Origin: Oryzisolibacter sp. LB2S
GTDB lineage: Bacteria; Pseudomonadota; Gammaproteobacteria; Burkholderiales; Burkholderiaceae_C
Direction of reading: 5' to 3'
DNA length: 64,000 nt
Assembly: GCF_040732315.1 (NCBI RefSeq)
Contig: NZ_CP160388.1
Coordinates: 656,501-720,500, forward strand
The translations under genes and the position numbers were made by a program. This document shows, in pieces, positions 45,040 to 54,877 of the stretch. Below the pieces are notes generated by a model. That model searched no databases. It saw only the letters and a list, made by a program, of their open reading frames with translations, and was not told where the DNA came from. The stretch's first letter is position 1, and each line of letters starts with the position of its first letter.

Positions 45040-45055
45040 ACGCCGTCCCGTACCC

Positions 45056-45127
45056 CGTCATCCCCGCGAAGGCGGGGAATCAGGTCTCCCCGCACACCGG
45101 TGGATTCCCGCGTGCGCGGGAATGACG
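45056..45127. repeat. REP-like facing pair after pgi
   Basis: Forward 26-bp unit (45056-45081, CGTCATCCCCGCGAAGGCGG) and reverse-oriented unit (45102-45127), 16 bp after the pgi stop. Confidence 0.85.
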
Positions 45128-45193
45128 GCGCATCAAAGGCCCGCCCGCAGCGCCTGCAGGTGCTTGTCTTGCACTCGGCGCCATCCATCTCCC

Positions 45194-45265
45194 CGTCATC
45201 CCCGCGAAGGCGGGGATCCAGCTCCCCCCGCAGACCGGTGGATTCCCACGTGCGCGGGAATGACG
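45194..45265. repeat. Second REP-like facing pair after pgi
   Basis: Same structure as the pair at 45056, at 45194-45219 and 45240-45265. The two 72-bp modules are close copies of each other, so the pair as a whole was duplicated. With the groL terminator they account for the 339-bp gap between pgi and groL. Confidence 0.85.
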
Positions 45266-45298
45266 GGAGGTGGGCGCGGGACTGACGGGCCGCGCACG

Positions 45299-45331
45299 AA
45301 AAAGGCCCGCAGGCAGAACCTGCGGGCCTTT
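45299..45331 (-). terminator. groESL terminator
   Basis: AAAGGCCCGCAGG/CCTGCGGGCCTTT, a 13-bp stem with a five-base loop (45301-45331), followed on the minus strand by T residues. Lies 47 bp after the groL stop. Confidence 0.88.
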
Positions 45332-45378
45332 GCTTGGCTGTCCGGCGCCCCGGTGCGAGGCGCCAGCGGCCGGGCCGA

Positions 45379-47034
<1,656 letters not shown>

Positions 47035-47048
47035 CTACAGAATTTGAT

Positions 47049-47098
47049 GCAAAACAGGCTGCTAACGCTTACCCAGAAAGCGCCGGCAGCTATGAAAT
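47049..47098. repeat. Interspersed repeat, copy 10 (groES-groL gap)
   Basis: GCAAAACAGGCTGCTAACGC, spacer, AAAGCGCCGGCAGCTATGAA. It occupies most of the spacer inside the groESL operon, before the groL ribosome binding site. Confidence 0.85.
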
Positions 47099-47108
47099 CA
47101 TGAGTCGA

Positions 47109-47399
47109 TTACTGCTCGACGACCGCAAACAGGTCGTCTTCCTTCATCACGAGCAGCTCTTCGCCGTTCATCTTCACGGTCTGGCCGCTGTACTTGCCGA
47201 ACAGCACGCGGTCGCCCACCTTCACGCTCATGGCGATGCGGTCGCCGTCGTCGTCGAGCTTGCCGGGGCCCACGGCCACGACCTCACCCTGATCGGGCTT
47301 CTCGGCGGCGTTGTCGGGAATCACGATGCCCGAGGCGGTCTTGGTTTCGTTCTCCAGGCGCTTGACGATCACGCGATCGGCGAGAGGGCGCAGGTTCAT
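47109..47399 (-). CDS. groES: 10 kDa co-chaperonin GroES
   Basis: Heptameric lid of the GroEL chamber. The 96-residue protein starts [16 protein letters not shown], has the mobile loop [20 protein letters not shown] and ends [21 protein letters not shown] lies before the ATG at 47399; the longer open frame upstream crosses the promoter and CIRCE element. First gene of groESL. Confidence 0.97.
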   Translation of the reverse strand: MNLRPLADRVIVKRLENETKTASGIVIPDNAAEKPDQGEVVAVGPGKLDDDGDRIAMSVKVGDRVLFGKYSGQTVKMNGEELLVMKEDDLFAVVEQ

Positions 47400-47479
47400 A
47401 GGATCTCCTTGCGATGCACAAACAAAGGGTGATAACGGCGGCAGCCCCAAAGGGCTGCCTGAGAGAAAGGGTGGTGCTG

Positions 47480-47506
47480 TTAGCACTCAACTCTTACGAG
47501 TGCTAA
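47480..47506. promoter_or_regulatory. CIRCE element (HrcA operator)
   Basis: TTAGCACTC-N9-GAGTGCTAA, a perfect match to the CIRCE consensus, 80 bp upstream of groES. HrcA repression of groESL is expected from known biology; hrcA is not in the window. Confidence 0.95.
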
Positions 47507-47533
47507 TAATAAGGCTGTTTTGCCCGACTTCAA
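47506..47533 (-). promoter_or_regulatory. groESL promoter
   Basis: Minus strand TTGAAG (47533-47528) and TATTAT (47511-47506), 16 bp apart, abutting the CIRCE element so that HrcA would block the start site. CTTGAA also fits a sigma-32 -35 box. From here to the next gene at 47707 nothing else is evident. Confidence 0.65.
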
Positions 47534-47706
47534 GAGGGCGGGCCCGGAAACTTTGGGGCTTTGGCCATTGCCGATCGCCACTCTGCTTTCGTGCTGCCGC
47601 CATTCCACTGGGGATGCCGGTTCCCGGCCGGGTCGAGCCAAGAGCGTGTTGGTGGCAGCGACGCCCTGTGCCCGCCTTGCCGCCATGGTCGGCATGGACA
47701 TGGCGG

Positions 47707-48579
47707 TCATCGTGTGCAATGCACCTCTGCCAATTGCGAGGCGACCGCATGGTCGAGATCGCTGGCGTGGCGTGCCCAGGAGAAATGGCGCCGCCAAGGG
47801 CCATCGGTGGCCACGCCCGTCACCGTCTGACGAGTGAGCCGCGCCTGGGGCAGGAATGCAAGCAGCTCGTCGCTGGCTCCTGTCGGGGCAACCCGGTCGC
47901 CGTCGATTCCCAGCAGGTGCACACGAGTCATGACGCGTGCGAGGCGTTGCTCGAGTTCCTGTGGCGATGTGGTGCTACCCGAAAGCCGGTAGCGGCCGCT
48001 GCGTGCATTGAAGGACCAGTCGCGCATGAAGCGGCGTGATTGGTCTCCGCCGAAGCCGAACCGGACACCGGGGTACCAGGGCAGAACGGCAGCGGCGGTG
48101 GCGATGGCATGTACCGTGGCCGCCGCGCGCAGGCGATGGGCTTGCGGCCAGCGACGCCAGTGGGCCGTACCGGCCGCGATGAGCACGAAACGTTCGACGC
48201 GGCTTGCGAGTTCGGCGCTCGCGAGCACGGCCAGTTGCGCGCCCAAGCTGTGGCCGATCAGCACGATGGGGTGCGTCGGCATTGCATCCTCCAGATGCTG
48301 GACCGCGCCTGGGATCAGTTCCTCGACGACCTCGCGGTAGCCGTAGTCGTCGCCTCGGCGCGCCCTCGAGGGATGAGCTCCCTGCCCGGGGAGCTCCAGC
48401 GTGCAGGCGGACGCTGCGACACCGCGGGCAAGCAGCCTCGAGAGAAACGGCTCGTAGAAGCGCGCGGGCACCCCCATGGCGGGAACGAAAAGTATTCTGG
48501 GAAGGGCTGTGGCCACCTCACCGTGGGTTGCAGCGGCGAACTGGTGGAGGATCAGGCGGGATTCGCTGATGGTGGACAT
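47707..48579 (-). CDS. Alpha/beta hydrolase (last gene of BTAD-hydrolase operon)
   Basis: Predicted cytoplasmic serine hydrolase. The 290-residue protein has ILFVPAMGVPARFYEPFLSR, a lid-like region, the nucleophile S111 in LIGHSLGAQLA, and candidate acid and His in HLLGIDGDRVAP and RHFSWARH. It resembles the uncharacterised COG4757-type hydrolases. GAGG precedes the start at 48579. It begins 10 bp after the PHB-depolymerase-like gene, the fifth gene of a five-gene run. Substrate unknown; short esters or lipids are plausible given the neighbours. Confidence 0.82.
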   Translation of the reverse strand: MSTISESRLILHQFAAATHGEVATALPRILFVPAMGVPARFYEPFLSRLLARGVAASACTLELPGQGAHPSRARRGDDYGYREVVEELIPGAVQHLEDAMPTHPIVLIGHSLGAQLAVLASAELASRVERFVLIAAGTAHWRRWPQAHRLRAAATVHAIATAAAVLPWYPGVRFGFGGDQSRRFMRDWSFNARSGRYRLSGSTTSPQELEQRLARVMTRVHLLGIDGDRVAPTGASDELLAFLPQARLTRQTVTGVATDGPWRRHFSWARHASDLDHAVASQLAEVHCTR

Positions 48580-48589
48580 GGGATACCTC

Positions 48590-49600
48590 TCAAGGGTGGG
48601 ACGCGACGGCTGGCACGGACGGCTGATGAACTCCACTGGCGAATCCGGCGAAGGTCACCGCCTGAGCCAGCGCATCGAAGTGCATGGCCGTGTCGCCAAG
48701 CAGCCGAGGAAATCGAACATGCGGCTGAGGGACGGTGTGGCCGCCGCCGTGCACGGTCACGAGTCGCACCGGTGGCCCGGATGTGCGGCGCCAGAGCCGG
48801 TCTTCGACAACCAAGGACGACGTCGGGGAGGCGGGCCATGCGCCGCCGGGCATGGCGACTTCCTGTGCCTCGGGGCCGGCCAGCCAGCGGGCCGAATCCA
48901 TTGCAGATCGCACCGATCCGCGGTCGCTACCGAGCAGCACGACGCGCCCGCCTTCGTACGGGTTGATCGGATCCTGCGTCCCGGACACCATCATGATGGG
49001 CGCCGCGACCTTGCCGGCTGCGCAGATGAAGTTGTCGTCGGCCGGCACGCTGGCGCCGATCATCACGACCGCGGCCAGATCGTCCGCGCCTTCCAGCGCG
49101 AAGCGCAGCGCCATGTGGCCGCCATTGGAGTAGCCGAGCAACGCCGTTCTTCGAGGGGCAATGCCGAGCTCGCGTGTGACGGTGTCGATGACACGCCGCA
49201 AGAAGCCGACATCGTCGATGCGCAGCGTCTTTGCCGCAAAGTTGCCCTGCTTTCGGCAGTCGTTCCAGTGACCCTCAACACCGTCGAGGTAGGCCACGGC
49301 AAAACCATGGTAATCAGCCAGTGCGTCCAGGCCATGGGCGGTCCAGCGCCGAAACGTCTTGCCGTACTGGCGCGAACCATGCAGCACGACCATGAGCCCG
49401 TTGGCGGCCCGCCCGTTCCCAGGCAGATAGAGCTGCCAGGTGCGCAGGCGGTCGCCGTGCTGGGTCGTCCGCTCACGCAACGAGCCGTGGTGTTCTGGCC
49501 AGGACAGGGTCTGCGGACGCAACAGCCACCACCAGGCGATGGCAGCAGCCATCAGGGTCACGGCCAAAAGCGTGCCGACCGACAAGAGCACAGGCTTCAT
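48590..49600 (-). CDS. PHB-depolymerase-family esterase, membrane-anchored
   Basis: Predicted secreted or membrane-tethered esterase of the LpqC/COG3509 type. The 336-residue protein has an N-terminal hydrophobic segment (LLAVTLMAAAIAWWWLL, about 11-27), MVVLHGSRQYGKTFRRW, nucleophile S158 in LLGYSNGGHMA, an acid in GTQDPINPY and a His in VTVHGGGHTVPQP. The family includes depolymerases for polyhydroxybutyrate and feruloyl esterases. The start overlaps the stop of the gene before it by four bases (ATGA). Confidence 0.85.
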   Translation of the reverse strand: MKPVLLSVGTLLAVTLMAAAIAWWWLLRPQTLSWPEHHGSLRERTTQHGDRLRTWQLYLPGNGRAANGLMVVLHGSRQYGKTFRRWTAHGLDALADYHGFAVAYLDGVEGHWNDCRKQGNFAAKTLRIDDVGFLRRVIDTVTRELGIAPRRTALLGYSNGGHMALRFALEGADDLAAVVMIGASVPADDNFICAAGKVAAPIMMVSGTQDPINPYEGGRVVLLGSDRGSVRSAMDSARWLAGPEAQEVAMPGGAWPASPTSSLVVEDRLWRRTSGPPVRLVTVHGGGHTVPQPHVRFPRLLGDTAMHFDALAQAVTFAGFASGVHQPSVPAVASHP

Positions 49601-50346
49601 TTCCGGGCACATCCGGCCGGCTTGCTCACGTCGCGAAAGCGCAGCATGTCGACGATGCGAGACGAGGCACCGTCGTAGAAGCCGACGGGTGCGCGAGGCA
49701 GCGCTGTCTGCGGGTTGCGATACGTTCCGAAGACCATGTCCCACAGGGGCAGGTCGGCGTAGTTGTATGCGTGCACGCCTTGCTGGTGGTGGATGGCGTG
49801 ACTCTCGGGTCGCTGGATCAGCGCGCCCAGCCAACCGGGCGTGCGGACCCCTGCGTGCTGGAACACGGCGAGAAATGTCAGCACGGCGGTGGCCCAGGCC
49901 CCCGCCTCGGGGCTGAGACCGAGCAACGGGTAGAGCACCAGGCTGGACAGCGTGAGGAAGACGAAACCGTCCAGCGGATGCAGGAAGTAGGCACCCCAGG
50001 CGTCCAGCCGCTCGGCGCTGTGGTGCATCTGGTGGCCCGACAGCCACAGCCATGTCCATCGGTGTGCGCTGCGGTGGTACCAGTAGTGGAAGAACTCGTA
50101 GACCACGACGCCGGTGATGGCACCGAGTGCGGTGCCGAGTGAGGCACCGTCGAGCAGATGAGCGTCGCCCACGATGGCGGCATAGGTCTTGCCGATCAGC
50201 AGCGACAAAACGAAGTTGAACGCTGTGATGACCCCTGCTCGTCTGCGCCACTGCCTTGCGCCCGCGTCAGCAGCGGGCGCCCGCAGCCAGTCGAGTAACA
50301 GGAACAGGGGAAGGATGCCAATGGTGGCGGTTTCGATCCAGGTCAT
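49597..50346 (-). CDS. Fatty acid hydroxylase / sterol desaturase-type membrane di-iron enzyme
   Basis: Predicted integral membrane oxygenase acting on lipid chains. The 249-residue protein has four or so hydrophobic spans and the histidine clusters that bind two irons: FHYWYHRSAHR, GHQMHHSAERL and ESHAIHHQQGVHAYNY. Fatty acid hydroxylases, sterol desaturases and alkylglycerol monooxygenases share these boxes; which lipid is modified cannot be told. It lies 68 bp after the BTAD-hydrolase gene and overlaps the following esterase gene. Confidence 0.87.
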   Translation of the reverse strand: MTWIETATIGILPLFLLLDWLRAPAADAGARQWRRRAGVITAFNFVLSLLIGKTYAAIVGDAHLLDGASLGTALGAITGVVVYEFFHYWYHRSAHRWTWLWLSGHQMHHSAERLDAWGAYFLHPLDGFVFLTLSSLVLYPLLGLSPEAGAWATAVLTFLAVFQHAGVRTPGWLGALIQRPESHAIHHQQGVHAYNYADLPLWDMVFGTYRNPQTALPRAPVGFYDGASSRIVDMLRFRDVSKPAGCARK

Positions 50347-50414
50347 GACGGCTCTCCGGTGAAGGGACGGCGGCGCTTGCCGACGTGGCTGGCGGACATC
50401 GCCAGCCGAGGCCA

Positions 50415-52067
50415 TCAAGTTATCGAGCGGGCGTCCCTGTTTCGTCCCTGAGCCGCGAAGTCGATGATGGCTTGCGTCACCGTTTCGCTGCCGTCAATCC
50501 ACCACCAGTGGCAGTCGCCATCGAGGGGCTTGAATCGGGCACCACGGATGCCGGCGGCGAGGAACTCGCCCGCCTGAAAGCGCACGGCGCGGTCGCCGCG
50601 CCGGTGCATCACCAGCGTGGGGCAGCTCACCCGGTCAAGCAGATCCCGCACGTCGGCGTCACGCAGGCCACCCAGCACGGCGCGCAAGCTTGCGGGTGAG
50701 GCCGCATGCCGCAACAGCCGTGCCCACCAGGCCCGTGTCCAGGGATCGTCGGCCACCGATGGCGCGAAGGTCCCGATGTCGGCCGGGCCGCCCCATTGGG
50801 CCACCAGCCCGCGCATCCATGCGTCGAAAGCCTCCCGGCGAAGCGCCCATGGATAGTCTGTGTCCTGGCTTCCGCGGGCCATGGCGCCGAACAGGATCAG
50901 GCCGTCGACGCGCTCTGGATGGTGGGCGGCCAGATGCACCGCCGCCGGCCCGCCCTCGGACGAGCCGAACAGCCAGGCGCGATCGATGCCGGCGTGATCA
51001 AGAATGGCCAGCACGTCGCTCGCGGTGGACTCGACCGTGCTCACCCGACCGAGTCGCTCCGACAGGCCGACGCCGCGGCGATCGAACAGGACGAGACGGA
51101 AGTGCCGGGCCAGCTGCAAAAGGCCGTCGCGCACGCCAGGGTGCTCCCATCCGATCTCGATGTGGGACACGAAGCCGGGCATGACAACCAGTGCCTGAGG
51201 CCCCTCGCCAACGGTGGTGTAGGCCACCGGCCCGTGACTCGCCGGCGCAAAGCGCACGTCGATCGGGCACGGTCCGGACGAGGAGTCTCGTGGCCGTGCG
51301 CCTTCGGGCTCCTCGGCACGCCGGCGCTGCTCCAGGTAGGCCTGCTCGGTTGCGGGGGAAGGCTTGACGCCGAATTCGTCACGCAGCGCTTGCGCACAGC
51401 GCATGAACACCGCATCCACACCGGCCGCGTCCCGGGCGTCGGCGGCCAAGGCCATGCGCATCACGTAGCCAGGTTCGGCGTAGGGTTGCACGCACAACAG
51501 TCGCTCAGCGGTCTGCTCGGCATCGCCGCGTCGACCCGTGGACCGCTGGTGTTCGGCCAGCCGCAACAGGAGCCGCGCGAGCAGCTGCTCCTGCTCGGTT
51601 CGCTGCGTGCGCAGCCAATCGTCGAACGCATCCGAGTCGCAGTCGAGCCCGTCCATCAGGGGCGCGCAGGCGTCCTGTGCGAGTTGTTCCGCTTTGGCAT
51701 CGAAACGGCCGCGAGCGCTATCGGCGATCAACTCGCGGGCGCGCCGCCGAAACGCCGTGGCATCACAGGACAAGCCCGCCGTGTTCAGCGCCAGGCTGCC
51801 TTCCTGCGTATCGAACATTGAGCGCCCACAGACCTCCTCAATCCGGTAGATCAGACGTCGCAGGCGGGTGCGTCCAATGGTGGGCCCGGCCTCGGGCCAC
51901 AAGAGCGCGGCCAGGTGCTCGCGCGGCAGTGGCCTGCCTTCGATGGCCAGATGACCAAGCAAGGCGTACGCGCGCGTCAGCGACAGCGCCACCGCGGCAC
52001 CGCCGATGCGGACTTCCGGCACACCCAGAAGCCGCAGTTCCAAGGGTGGGATAGTTGCCCGTTCCAT
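50415..52067 (-). CDS. Winged-helix/BTAD transcription regulator fused to an alpha/beta hydrolase
   Basis: A single 550-residue protein with two parts. Residues about 8-100 are a winged-helix domain (LRLLGVPEVRIGGAAVALSL ... LLGHLAIEG, LWPEAGPTIGRTRLRRLIYR) and 105-245 a BTAD helical domain (RLLCVQPYAEPGYVMRMALA, ALRDEFGVKPSPATEQAYLE), as in SARP-type activators. Residues about 265-545 are an alpha/beta hydrolase with nucleophile S370 in FGSSEGGPAAVHLA and a C-terminal catalytic His in DGDCHWWW. A ligand- or ester-sensing hydrolase domain controlling a DNA-binding head is a reasonable inference. TAGGA precedes the start. Probably activates its own operon. Confidence 0.85.
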   Translation of the reverse strand: MERATIPPLELRLLGVPEVRIGGAAVALSLTRAYALLGHLAIEGRPLPREHLAALLWPEAGPTIGRTRLRRLIYRIEEVCGRSMFDTQEGSLALNTAGLSCDATAFRRRARELIADSARGRFDAKAEQLAQDACAPLMDGLDCDSDAFDDWLRTQRTEQEQLLARLLLRLAEHQRSTGRRGDAEQTAERLLCVQPYAEPGYVMRMALAADARDAAGVDAVFMRCAQALRDEFGVKPSPATEQAYLEQRRRAEEPEGARPRDSSSGPCPIDVRFAPASHGPVAYTTVGEGPQALVVMPGFVSHIEIGWEHPGVRDGLLQLARHFRLVLFDRRGVGLSERLGRVSTVESTASDVLAILDHAGIDRAWLFGSSEGGPAAVHLAAHHPERVDGLILFGAMARGSQDTDYPWALRREAFDAWMRGLVAQWGGPADIGTFAPSVADDPWTRAWWARLLRHAASPASLRAVLGGLRDADVRDLLDRVSCPTLVMHRRGDRAVRFQAGEFLAAGIRGARFKPLDGDCHWWWIDGSETVTQAIIDFAAQGRNRDARSIT

Positions 52068-52187
52068 GTCGCGATCCTAAACGCGCTGCGTTTCGGTGCA
52101 TTGCCGCGCCCGATCGGTCGATGCCATTCATGGCTGCGTCCACGAAGGCAGCACGGCGCAAGTGCGTTCGCTGACGTCGCGCCGCGC

Positions 52188-53540
52188 TCAGACAGCCATG
52201 GCGAACTCGGCCAAGGCCTCGGAGTCGGACCTCGGGCGAGTGTCTTGCGACAGTCCGCGATGGGCCAGGCGACGGGACTGCTGCAGTTGTCCGCCCAGGG
52301 CGTCGGCCAGTGCGTTGTCGCCGCAATGCTCGGCGGCGCAACGGGCGGTCAGCAGCAGCAACTCGCGCTGTGCATGACTGCCGCCAACCGCCTGTGCCTG
52401 CGGCAGCAAGGGCAGCAGCCGGTCAGCGCAGGCGCGGTATTCACCAGCCACGAAATCGATGAAGGCCCGCTGGGCGGGCAGCACGACGCTGCTCCAAGCG
52501 GTTGCCGTGCCGTGCCCCGCTGCTCCCCGACGAATGGCCTCTGCCAGGGCCTGGCTCTGTTCGTCGCTGCCGCTCACGGCCATGCACAAGACTGCATGCA
52601 GGTCGGTGAATGCGGTGCGCCCCCAGGTGGGTCGTTGCAGCCAGCGTTCGGCCAATGCGCTCCAGCGCCAGCCCGCGTCCGCGCCCTGGAGGGTTAGTCG
52701 CCAGAGCAGCGCGGTGCCGTCCGACAGGTTCATGGCGAGCGATTCCGCCGTGGGCGCGATCGCCTCGTCGTACAAGGCCATCGCGGCGTCGGCACCGTCG
52801 TGTTCGAGACGGAACAAGGCCAGGTGCCAGTGGTTGTGAACCGAAAGAATGTTCTGACTCTGCCAGCGTGCGCGTGTCTGCTCCAGCCATCGCAGGCCGG
52901 CCTCGGTGCGACCACTCATCTCGTAGACATGCGCGACGGCATGCACAGCCCAGGTGCAGTTGGGTTGGCGCTCCAATGCGTGGCGGCCAAGGGCCTCGGC
53001 CTGTCCATATGAGCCGTTCTCTTCGAGACCGAAGGCCAGCATCGCCTGCAGATATGGGTAGCCTGGCTCGTCCTGATCCCATTTCTGCAGCACACGCGCA
53101 AGCCGGTCGCGCAACATGGCCGTGCGCCCCAGCATCAGATCGCTCAGGTGGGCCAGCTGGATGGCCAGCATGTCGCGAGGATGGTCGACGACATGGCGAT
53201 CGAGCGCGCGGTTGCCCGCGTCCATGCCCTCCGTGACCCAGGCCCGCAATGCGCCCTGCAGCGATCGCTCGCGGCCATTCGGCGAGGTGCGGCAGGCTGC
53301 GGCCACGTCGAGGCATTGCCCTGCCATGGTCACGAGCATGGGGTCAAAGCTGCCGAGCATCAGGGCGGCGCGTGCGAGATGGCCGGACACGAAGTCCGGG
53401 TCTTGCTCGAGTGCCTGGCCGATGACCGCCAGAGGGTCTCGCCGGAATCCGCTGAAGAGTTCGATGGTGCGGTCGTAAGCCGTCACCGAGGACGCATTGG
53501 CCGTGGACAAGGCCTGGCCGTACTGATCGTGAAGTGCCAT
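52188..53540 (-). CDS. TTC38-like tetratricopeptide repeat protein
   Basis: Function unknown. The 450-residue protein is helical repeat throughout, with TPR-like units and the hallmark stretch CTWAVHAVAHVYEMSGRTEA near residue 225, which recalls the TTC38 family of eukaryotes and bacteria. It lacks a signal peptide or membrane span. It is the first gene of the five-gene run, 120 bp upstream of the BTAD-hydrolase regulator, with GAGG before the ATG at 53540 and three GTCCC direct repeats upstream. A scaffold or sensor role is possible. Confidence 0.82.
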   Translation of the reverse strand: MALHDQYGQALSTANASSVTAYDRTIELFSGFRRDPLAVIGQALEQDPDFVSGHLARAALMLGSFDPMLVTMAGQCLDVAAACRTSPNGRERSLQGALRAWVTEGMDAGNRALDRHVVDHPRDMLAIQLAHLSDLMLGRTAMLRDRLARVLQKWDQDEPGYPYLQAMLAFGLEENGSYGQAEALGRHALERQPNCTWAVHAVAHVYEMSGRTEAGLRWLEQTRARWQSQNILSVHNHWHLALFRLEHDGADAAMALYDEAIAPTAESLAMNLSDGTALLWRLTLQGADAGWRWSALAERWLQRPTWGRTAFTDLHAVLCMAVSGSDEQSQALAEAIRRGAAGHGTATAWSSVVLPAQRAFIDFVAGEYRACADRLLPLLPQAQAVGGSHAQRELLLLTARCAAEHCGDNALADALGGQLQQSRRLAHRGLSQDTRPRSDSEALAEFAMAV

Positions 53541-53603
53541 GGGAAACCTCCGTTGGGCACCGATGCGGGATTGCATTCGGTCCGCGCAGCGTAGGCAGCC
53601 CTC

Positions 53604-53637
53604 GTCCCTTGATCGTCCCCTGCGGTCCCAATGGGAC
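53604..53637. promoter_or_regulatory. Candidate operator: three phased GTCCC repeats plus palindrome
   Basis: GTCCC starts at 53604, 53615 and 53625 (10-11 bp steps), and the last forms GTCCCA-T-TGGGAC, a perfect inverted repeat (53625-53637). SARP/BTAD activators bind short direct repeats about 11 bp apart, so this may be the binding site of the regulator encoded two genes on. No other clear feature lies in the 260-bp gap (53541-53800). Confidence 0.5.
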
Positions 53638-53800
53638 AAATGGCCTCGAGACGCGAATGCGAGCCCCACATTCACCAAACCACAGGGGCGTGAGGGCCCA
53701 ACAGACGAATGCGGAGTGGCGCAGCCATCCCAACGCCAATGACGCATCCAGGCGAGAAACCAAGCGAATCAATGGCTTGGATCTGGCGGCTTGGTGGCGT

Positions 53801-54862
53801 TCATCGGCGTTGCTCAGCAGGCGCCGCGGGCGGTTCCGTGAGCCCGAGCAGCCGGTCGAGGATATGCCAGTGGTCGTCGTGGAACTGGTCTTCCATGCCC
53901 GCCAGGTCTTCCTGCGCCACCCATTGGGCGTGCGCCGCATCGTCGCCGCCGCGTACCTCGGGCAGGGCCTCGTCGCCCAGGTCGAAGAAATAGGCGTGGG
54001 TGATGACGCGCCCGCGCTGGCTGCGGCCGGGGTGGTCGAAGACCTGCACGGCGCGCAGCGCGGCGCGCAGGCGCTCCTCGGGCAGGGGGCAGTGGGTTTC
54101 CTCGGCCAGCTCGCGCAGGCAGGACTGCCAGAGGGTGTCGCGCGGCTCCACGAAGCCGCCGGGCAGCGCCCACAGGCCCTTGCCGGGCGCGTGGGCGCGG
54201 CGGATCAGCAGCACCCGGCCCTGGCAGCGCAGCAGCGCATCGACGGTGACGAACACGGGCGGGTAGGGCGCGCCGGCCCAGCTCTCGCGGTAGGCGCGCA
54301 GCATGCGCCATTCCTCCTGCAGGGCGGGGTAGTGCGGGGTGTGGCTGAACTCTTCGAGCCAGTCGCGCGTGGCGGCGGGCAGCTGGTTCGCGAACGGTGC
54401 CAGGGCCTGATCGAGCGTGGCGGCGCTGGCGCCGAGGTAGGCGTCGCGTATCGGCGTGGCGTCGATGGCGCCCTGGCGCGGCATGCGGATCAGGTCCCAG
54501 CCCGGAAAGGCGCGCAGGTAGCTGCTGGTGTCGTCCTTGAAATGGCCCACCAGGGCGATGCGCGAGCCGGGCGCGGTGGTCTGGGCCACCGCTTGCTGCA
54601 CGGCCTGCGCCCAGCGCGGCTCGTCGTAGTAGTCGCGCATGGGCAGCACGGTCAGGCGCGCGCGTTCACTCTCGGGCAGGGCGGCACGCAGCAGGGCGGC
54701 ACGCTCCTGCCAGGTGAAGGGGTTTCTGGGCGTGCGCGCCTGGTGCGCCGAGCCCAGCACGACGATGGCCTGCCGCGCCCGGGCCAGGGCCTCGCGCAGC
54801 AGGGCCAGATGGCCGTTGTGTACCGGCTGAAAGCGCCCTATGAGGACGGCGGCGTCGTGCAT
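53801..54862 (-). CDS. Bifunctional NMN adenylyltransferase / Nudix hydrolase
   Basis: NAD metabolism. The 353-residue protein joins an N-terminal NadM-type nucleotidyltransferase (GRFQPVHNGH, residues 9-18; second site ATPIRDAYLG) to a C-terminal Nudix domain (about 195-340) with box GGFVEPRDTLWQSC then LRELAEETH. The first Nudix acid is Asp instead of Glu and the box ends in His instead of Gly, so hydrolase activity may be altered. Related fusions make NAD from NMN and cleave ADP-ribose. It follows metK by 15 bp on the same strand. Confidence 0.9.
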   Translation of the reverse strand: MHDAAVLIGRFQPVHNGHLALLREALARARQAIVVLGSAHQARTPRNPFTWQERAALLRAALPESERARLTVLPMRDYYDEPRWAQAVQQAVAQTTAPGSRIALVGHFKDDTSSYLRAFPGWDLIRMPRQGAIDATPIRDAYLGASAATLDQALAPFANQLPAATRDWLEEFSHTPHYPALQEEWRMLRAYRESWAGAPYPPVFVTVDALLRCQGRVLLIRRAHAPGKGLWALPGGFVEPRDTLWQSCLRELAEETHCPLPEERLRAALRAVQVFDHPGRSQRGRVITHAYFFDLGDEALPEVRGGDDAAHAQWVAQEDLAGMEDQFHDDHWHILDRLLGLTEPPAAPAEQRR

Positions 54863-54877
54863 GGGGGCGCCGGCTTT

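Noticed and set aside
47707..53540. Defence island or toxin-antitoxin interpretation of the hydrolase operon
   Set aside because: None of the five products has a nuclease, helicase, NTPase or toxin motif, and there is no mobile element nearby; a metabolic role fits better.
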